Origin: Ktedonobacter sp. 13_1_20CM_4_53_11
GTDB taxonomy: Bacteria; Chloroflexota; Ktedonobacteria; Ktedonobacterales; Ktedonobacteraceae
Assembly (NCBI GenBank): GCA_001919995.1
Contig: MNIY01000198.1
Coordinates: forward strand, 1-17,946
Direction of reading: 5' to 3'
Length of the DNA: 17,946 nucleotides
The first letter of the stretch is position 1. Every line of letters starts with the position of its first letter. Positions 14,534-17,946 of the stretch are shown piece after piece. The notes beneath the pieces were generated by a model. That model saw nothing but the letters and a program-made list of their open reading frames with translations. It was not told the origin of the DNA and ran no database searches. The position numbers and the translations under genes are program-made.

Positions 14534-16669
14534 ATGTCCGACCCGGGAGGAAGGGGAGCATACAACTTTGGCCAATGGGAGCGGGCAGAGCAACTACGCG
14601 CGTTTTATGCCTGGTTGCCTTCAGTGCTCAACGATGCGCCGGGGATTGACTGGGCACAACTTCCACCTGAGGTCATGGGATGTTGTATTCGAACCATTGG
14701 CACAAGTCCTGATGCCGCGTACCTGGCAATGGCTGCTGCCTCAGCATATGGCAGGGTGAGTACTAATTCTCTCGTGCAAATGTTGCTCCACTTACACTCG
14801 CTGTTCACCACACTACGGAAGGACTGCGGCATGGAGCGAGTTTGCGACTTACGTAGCGAAAAGATATGGAAAGAATTTGCCGCGAAAACAGGAACCACAA
14901 TGTCACGCAGCAGGCAGCTCTCGTGGTATTCTTCCGTCAGCACCAAACACTATCCGCAGTATCTCCACACGCTCGCAGCAGGGGACGCTTCCTTGATGCA
15001 GCAGTACCAGTTGCCAGCCATGCCGGACGGATTCCTCAGGCGCGTGGGAAACGCAGATAAGTTGAACACCAGCAGCCTGCTGAGACGACAGCCAGCTCGC
15101 AATACACTTGTGCCTCTCTTTCCTCTGCTCCGCCAACTTGTGCTCCTCCGCAAAGAGCTAGCTGGGCGCATGTTCCATACGTTCCAGCAGGTTGAACAAG
15201 GGATCTCGCTTGATACCGTTCTTCCAGTGGCATTTCATTACACCGATTCGTTCCCTGAACTACAGCAACAGGAACAAACATGGGAAATGCGATTGCGAGA
15301 AGTACCGCTGCACTTTTTCCTCTGGAACAAACGCGCCTGGATTCTGGCTCATCAGGATCGCTATAGTGGAAGAGTCATACGAGAGGCCGAACAAGCCAGT
15401 GGGATTTACTCGCCAGAGCGGGACAGTGCCTTTGTCCAATTTAATGGAGCCCCGCAAGATCTGTTCTGGTTTGGCGATCTCATCAAAAACCGGCTCTTGC
15501 AATATTTTCAGCGCGGGCTCCGTGACGATCTAACCTATGAAGAACGCTGGACAAATGCGCGCGACCAGGGCTTCCCGCGCGGGTGCACTACACAACAGCC
15601 AGGTCTATTGCGTAGCGATTCTCGCTGGTTCGCAGAACACACCAGGGATGGAGATTTGCTTTTTGAGCCAGAAGCCGTCTGTAGAGGCATTTTATACGCA
15701 GCGGCGCTCTCCACCCTCGCCATGACCAATGGCGGCTCGGTCAGTGAACTCTTGCAGGTGGCTGCTGATGGTTGGATAAACACTTCCGAGGGGCGCAAAC
15801 AGCTGCTCTTGCCCGATGGTGCCAAAGGAGACGACCGCCGTCTCTTTACTATCAGCCCGGAAGCGGTACAGATGTTGGAGGAAATCGAGCGGGGGCTCGT
15901 GGAGACCTTTGGCGAAGTTCCTATCACTGCGCCGGCTCGCCAGAGTCCAAAGTCTGATCGCCTGCGCCCGGCTCGCTACCTGTTTCAATGGCAGAAGCGT
16001 ATGGTCGATGGTCACGATACACAGGTTCTCGTGCGTTTCCTGCTGCACGGCGTCAATCTCGTGACCGAGAGTGGAACCCCTATTCCCTTTTCGATGAACC
16101 AGATTCGCTATGGTGGGAATCTCTCCACGGAGGAGCGTGGCCAGGAACTCCTGCGCGTCTTCGGCTTCAACCACACGATCCTACAAGGGTCACTCTCGTT
16201 CTCGTCCCTCCGCTTGTACTGCAGGGATTTTTACGCGTACTGGCAATTTGCCGGATCAAGGGAAGTGGCACTGCAGCCTGAGACGCTGGCACACTGGATC
16301 TCTCACCTGAGGAAGGTGCATTACAAAACAAGCACCATCAATCGTATGGTGGTCGTTGTACAGAATATCATGGGTGCTGCCGCGTCGCCGGAGCAGGGCT
16401 ACGTCGACCCATCTATCGCAGACGCCTTTCAAACCATCAAGAAGACCCCAGAACGCCATCATCCATTACCCGGTATTCCTGGAGAAGCCTCGACTCCGGT
16501 CTCTTATAGGAAATATTTTAAGAAATGCGGAAGGCCCTGGTGTACCGTCTGTCAGTTGGGAGAAGGTCATGGACCTTACTGGTACGCGTACTGGAGGGAA
16601 AATGGCCGGAGCTATCGCACATATATTGGAAGGAAGCTCCAGCTAATCGCTCCCACAAATAGAAGGTAA
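14534..16669 (+). CDS. Large tyrosine-recombinase-like protein with C-terminal Cys motif (DUF6788-like)
   Basis: A 711-residue protein that I recognise only in part. The middle region resembles the catalytic part of large phage-type integrases: ALSTLAMTNGGSVSELLQVA fits the box I helix, LLLPDGAKGDDRRLFTI the beta-strand Lys region, and RFLLHG with FSMNQIRY the box II region. At the key places, Arg of box I is replaced (GGSVSEL), and the HxxRH pattern reads NQIRY, so only one Arg is kept. After this, residues of about 550-640 resemble an integrase core-binding domain (TINRMVVVVQNIMGAA). The C-terminus has CGRPWCTVC, GHGPYWYAYWRENGR and YIGRKL, as in DUF6788 proteins, possibly metal-binding. 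The ATG at 14534 has GAAGGGG eight bases before it. It lies between two metabolic genes, suggesting insertion. No flanking inverted repeats were found. It may be an inactive relative, a DNA-binding accessory factor or a hybrid of two recombinase genes. Confidence 0.62.
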   Translation: MSDPGGRGAYNFGQWERAEQLRAFYAWLPSVLNDAPGIDWAQLPPEVMGCCIRTIGTSPDAAYLAMAAASAYGRVSTNSLVQMLLHLHSLFTTLRKDCGMERVCDLRSEKIWKEFAAKTGTTMSRSRQLSWYSSVSTKHYPQYLHTLAAGDASLMQQYQLPAMPDGFLRRVGNADKLNTSSLLRRQPARNTLVPLFPLLRQLVLLRKELAGRMFHTFQQVEQGISLDTVLPVAFHYTDSFPELQQQEQTWEMRLREVPLHFFLWNKRAWILAHQDRYSGRVIREAEQASGIYSPERDSAFVQFNGAPQDLFWFGDLIKNRLLQYFQRGLRDDLTYEERWTNARDQGFPRGCTTQQPGLLRSDSRWFAEHTRDGDLLFEPEAVCRGILYAAALSTLAMTNGGSVSELLQVAADGWINTSEGRKQLLLPDGAKGDDRRLFTISPEAVQMLEEIERGLVETFGEVPITAPARQSPKSDRLRPARYLFQWQKRMVDGHDTQVLVRFLLHGVNLVTESGTPIPFSMNQIRYGGNLSTEERGQELLRVFGFNHTILQGSLSFSSLRLYCRDFYAYWQFAGSREVALQPETLAHWISHLRKVHYKTSTINRMVVVVQNIMGAAASPEQGYVDPSIADAFQTIKKTPERHHPLPGIPGEASTPVSYRKYFKKCGRPWCTVCQLGEGHGPYWYAYWRENGRSYRTYIGRKLQLIAPTNRR

Positions 16670-16700
16670 GCCAACAAATGCGGCAAACATCTAGCAACGT

Positions 16701-16720
16701 ACTCTTTCAAAGAAAGGAGT
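16701..16720 (+). promoter_or_regulatory. Hairpin sequestering the ribosome binding site of the DUF1989 gene
   Basis: ACTCTTTC (16701-16708) pairs with GAAAGGAGT (16712-16720) over eight base pairs with one bulged G and a three-base loop. The right arm contains the whole AAAGGAG site (16713-16719) for the ATG at 16728. If formed in mRNA it would hide the ribosome binding site. It is mostly A-U, so stability is modest. Confidence 0.45.
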
Positions 16721-16727
16721 CCGCATC

Positions 16728-17426
16728 ATGAGTGAGCGGATCAGCGCGTTCGCATGCGAAGACAATGGAGAACCGGACGGTACCAACGCAACGCTCACGT
16801 CGCCTATCTCCCAGGATGGACGTCCAGAACGCTCAAACACGTATCTCATCCCAGCTCGTCATGGGCGAGCAGTTCGCCTGGACCAGGGACAGCATCTCAA
16901 GATCATCAATACGCATGGAACCCAGGTCTGCGACATGTGGGCCTTCCATGCCCACTCGCTTCGAGAGTTTCTGTCGATGGAGCATGTTCGACCATGGCTG
17001 AATCGAATGACACCCAGAATCGGCGACCCACTGGTCACGAACCGCAGACGGCCCATTCTGACCCTGCTGGAGGACACGTCTCCTGGTATCCACGATACCA
17101 CTATCGCTTCCTGTGATATCTATCGGTATCATACCCTGGGGGTGGAAGGTTACCATGATAATTGCGCTGATAATCTCAGGATGGCATTGAAAGCGATCAA
17201 ACTGCGAACTCCTGAGGTGCCCTCTCCCTTCAATCTTTGGATGAACACCCCGTACAAACCCGACGGCATGATTGATTGGCTACCAACTGTGTCAAAAAAA
17301 GGAGATTACATTGTGTTTCGGGCTGAGCTAGATTGCGTGGTAGTCATGTCGGCCTGCCCGCAAGATCTCGTGCCGGTTAACGGAAAAGACTGCATTCCTC
17401 ACGACCTCCACTTCGAGGTCTCATAA
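16728..17426 (+). CDS. DUF1989 / urea-carboxylase-associated family protein
   Basis: Member of DUF1989, the family of the urea-amidolyase-associated proteins; two members, CgdA and CgdB, are known to form carboxyguanidine deiminase in guanidine degradation. Here a single 232-residue protein is present. Family marks seen: TYLIPARHGRAVRLDQGQ, GTQVCDMWAF with Cys68, SMEHVRPW with His86, RRRPILTLLEDTSPGIHDT with His122, ASCD with Cys129, NLRMALK, PSPFNLWMN, and MSACPQDLVPVNG with Cys210. The ATG has AAAGGAG eight bases upstream, inside a possible hairpin. The first 35 residues before the domain are not conserved-looking. Neither urea carboxylase, allophanate hydrolase nor a second DUF1989 gene is in view, so the substrate is open. 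Neighbours (ABC importer, Rid protein, dehydrogenase, second permease) point to small nitrogen-compound breakdown by inference. Confidence 0.86.
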   Translation: MSERISAFACEDNGEPDGTNATLTSPISQDGRPERSNTYLIPARHGRAVRLDQGQHLKIINTHGTQVCDMWAFHAHSLREFLSMEHVRPWLNRMTPRIGDPLVTNRRRPILTLLEDTSPGIHDTTIASCDIYRYHTLGVEGYHDNCADNLRMALKAIKLRTPEVPSPFNLWMNTPYKPDGMIDWLPTVSKKGDYIVFRAELDCVVVMSACPQDLVPVNGKDCIPHDLHFEVS

Positions 17427-17505
17427 CCTGCTAAAAGAGGAGGGCGGGGTCGCGTGATGTGAAAGTCCTATTACCCCCCAATTATCCTATCTTACTCGTT
17501 TATTC

Positions 17506-17534
17506 TTGCTCTAAACAGAGGCGCTTGTTACACT
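17506..17534 (+). promoter_or_regulatory. Candidate promoter before the second permease
   Basis: TTGCTC (17506-17511) and TACACT (17529-17534) are spaced by 17 bases; the -10 matches four of six consensus positions and the -35 three. It lies in the 281-base gap after the DUF1989 gene and would serve the short frame at 17625 and the permease at 17708. Motif-level evidence only. Confidence 0.27.
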
Positions 17535-17624
17535 TTATAGGCAGCGCGTTGAAATGTACTGGACCTTATGGCAAGTGGACGTTACATCGATGACGATCGA
17601 AAATGTAAAGGAGAGCCCTACTTA

Positions 17625-17711
17625 ATGATTGCCTCTCATTCAGATATATCCCTCAGAGCAACAGCGATAGTGTCCTTGAAGGCCTCTATGGGCTATACAA
17701 ACAGGCTATGA
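17625..17711 (+). CDS. Possible 28-residue leader peptide coupled to the second permease
   Basis: ATG at 17625 follows AAAGGAG (17607-17613) at a rather long spacing of 11 bases and reads 28 codons, ending with TGA in an ATGA overlap with the permease start at 17708. The permease itself has no visible ribosome binding site, so translation could depend on coupling from this small frame. The peptide, beginning MIASHSDISLRA, resembles no family I know and has no membrane segment. It could also be chance. Confidence 0.27.
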   Translation: MIASHSDISLRATAIVSLKASMGYTNRL

Positions 17712-17946
17712 AACGTTTCAGAATTCTCTGTCTGTTGGTCGTCGTCCTCTTTACCCTGGTATTTCCCCTCCTGATTGGAGACCAGAACATTGTTTCTATC
17801 GCAGTCAATGTTTTGCTCCTGACCGCGGCGGCGGCGGCGTGGAATATCTTGTCAGGGTATACAGGCTATGTCTCCCTGGGGAGCGCAACCTATTTCGGCC
17901 TTGGCGCCTATACCCTTGCACTGATCTGCCAGAACTGGCATATTCC
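17708..17946 (+). CDS. Second HAAT ABC permease, LivM type, 3'-truncated by window edge
   Basis: Translation from the ATG at 17708 gives a hydrophobic N-terminus (MKRFRILCLLVVVLFTLVFP), then WNILSGYTGYVSLGSATYFG and LGAYTLALICQNWHIP, closely parallel to the first LivM (WNIFSGYTGYISIGHAVYFG and so on). The frame is open to the window end. A run of five Ala is coded by a GCG repeat before WNIL. The conserved His of SIGHA is Ser here (SLGSA). Unlike the first copy, no LivH-type gene lies directly upstream; the preceding gene is DUF1989. It is probably the first permease gene of a second, rearranged importer cassette whose rest lies outside the window. Confidence 0.9.
   Translation, partial: MKRFRILCLLVVVLFTLVFPLLIGDQNIVSIAVNVLLLTAAAAAWNILSGYTGYVSLGSATYFGLGAYTLALICQNWHI

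Noticed and set aside
17403..17420. GACCTC/GAGGTC hairpin at the end of the DUF1989 gene as a terminator
   Set aside because: It lies within the coding sequence, has only six pairs and is not followed by a T-run.
17427..17624. Guanidine riboswitch in the gap before the second permease
   Set aside because: Considered because of DUF1989, but none of the conserved ykkC-type aptamer sequence blocks was seen.

Overview
The window looks like a chromosomal segment of a bacterium with moderate GC content, most plausibly a member of the Chloroflexota, class Ktedonobacteria. This is an inference from the gene set: a PilJ-like receptor with a repetitive Trp/Gln/Gly tail, a large recombinase-like protein with a Cys-containing C-terminus of the kind I associate with DUF6788, and a TTG start behind a very strong Shine-Dalgarno site. 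No rRNA, tRNA or CRISPR array was seen.

Left part (1-5000): the 3' part of RNase Y, a PHP-family phosphoesterase, and, convergent to these across a shared terminator hairpin, a stand-alone biotin carboxylase subunit. Divergent from the carboxylase is a SAM-dependent methyltransferase with a hydrophobic N-terminus. These are ordinary housekeeping or accessory genes.

Middle (5000-7700): one large PilJ-like methyl-accepting protein with two membrane segments, tandem HAMP-like regions, a divergent signalling tip and a C-terminal tail built on a 42-bp tandem repeat. A good terminator closes this unit.

Right part (7700-17946): a complete five-gene ABC importer of the branched-chain amino acid/amide (HAAT) type: lipoprotein binding protein, two permeases and two ATPases. 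A strong intercistronic hairpin separates the binding protein from the permeases. Downstream lie a D-2-hydroxyacid dehydrogenase, a Rid-family protein that lacks the canonical arginine, a large degenerate tyrosine-recombinase-like protein, a DUF1989 (urea-carboxylase-associated) protein and the start of a second LivM-type permease.

A relic of a livF 3' end sits just before the Rid gene, and the second livM shares a perfect 29-nt block with the first. The region has therefore been built by duplication and rearrangement of transporter cassettes. Taken together, importer + oxidoreductase + Rid + DUF1989 suggests uptake and breakdown of a small nitrogen compound whose identity cannot be read from the sequence. 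This is the best candidate here for an undescribed pathway.
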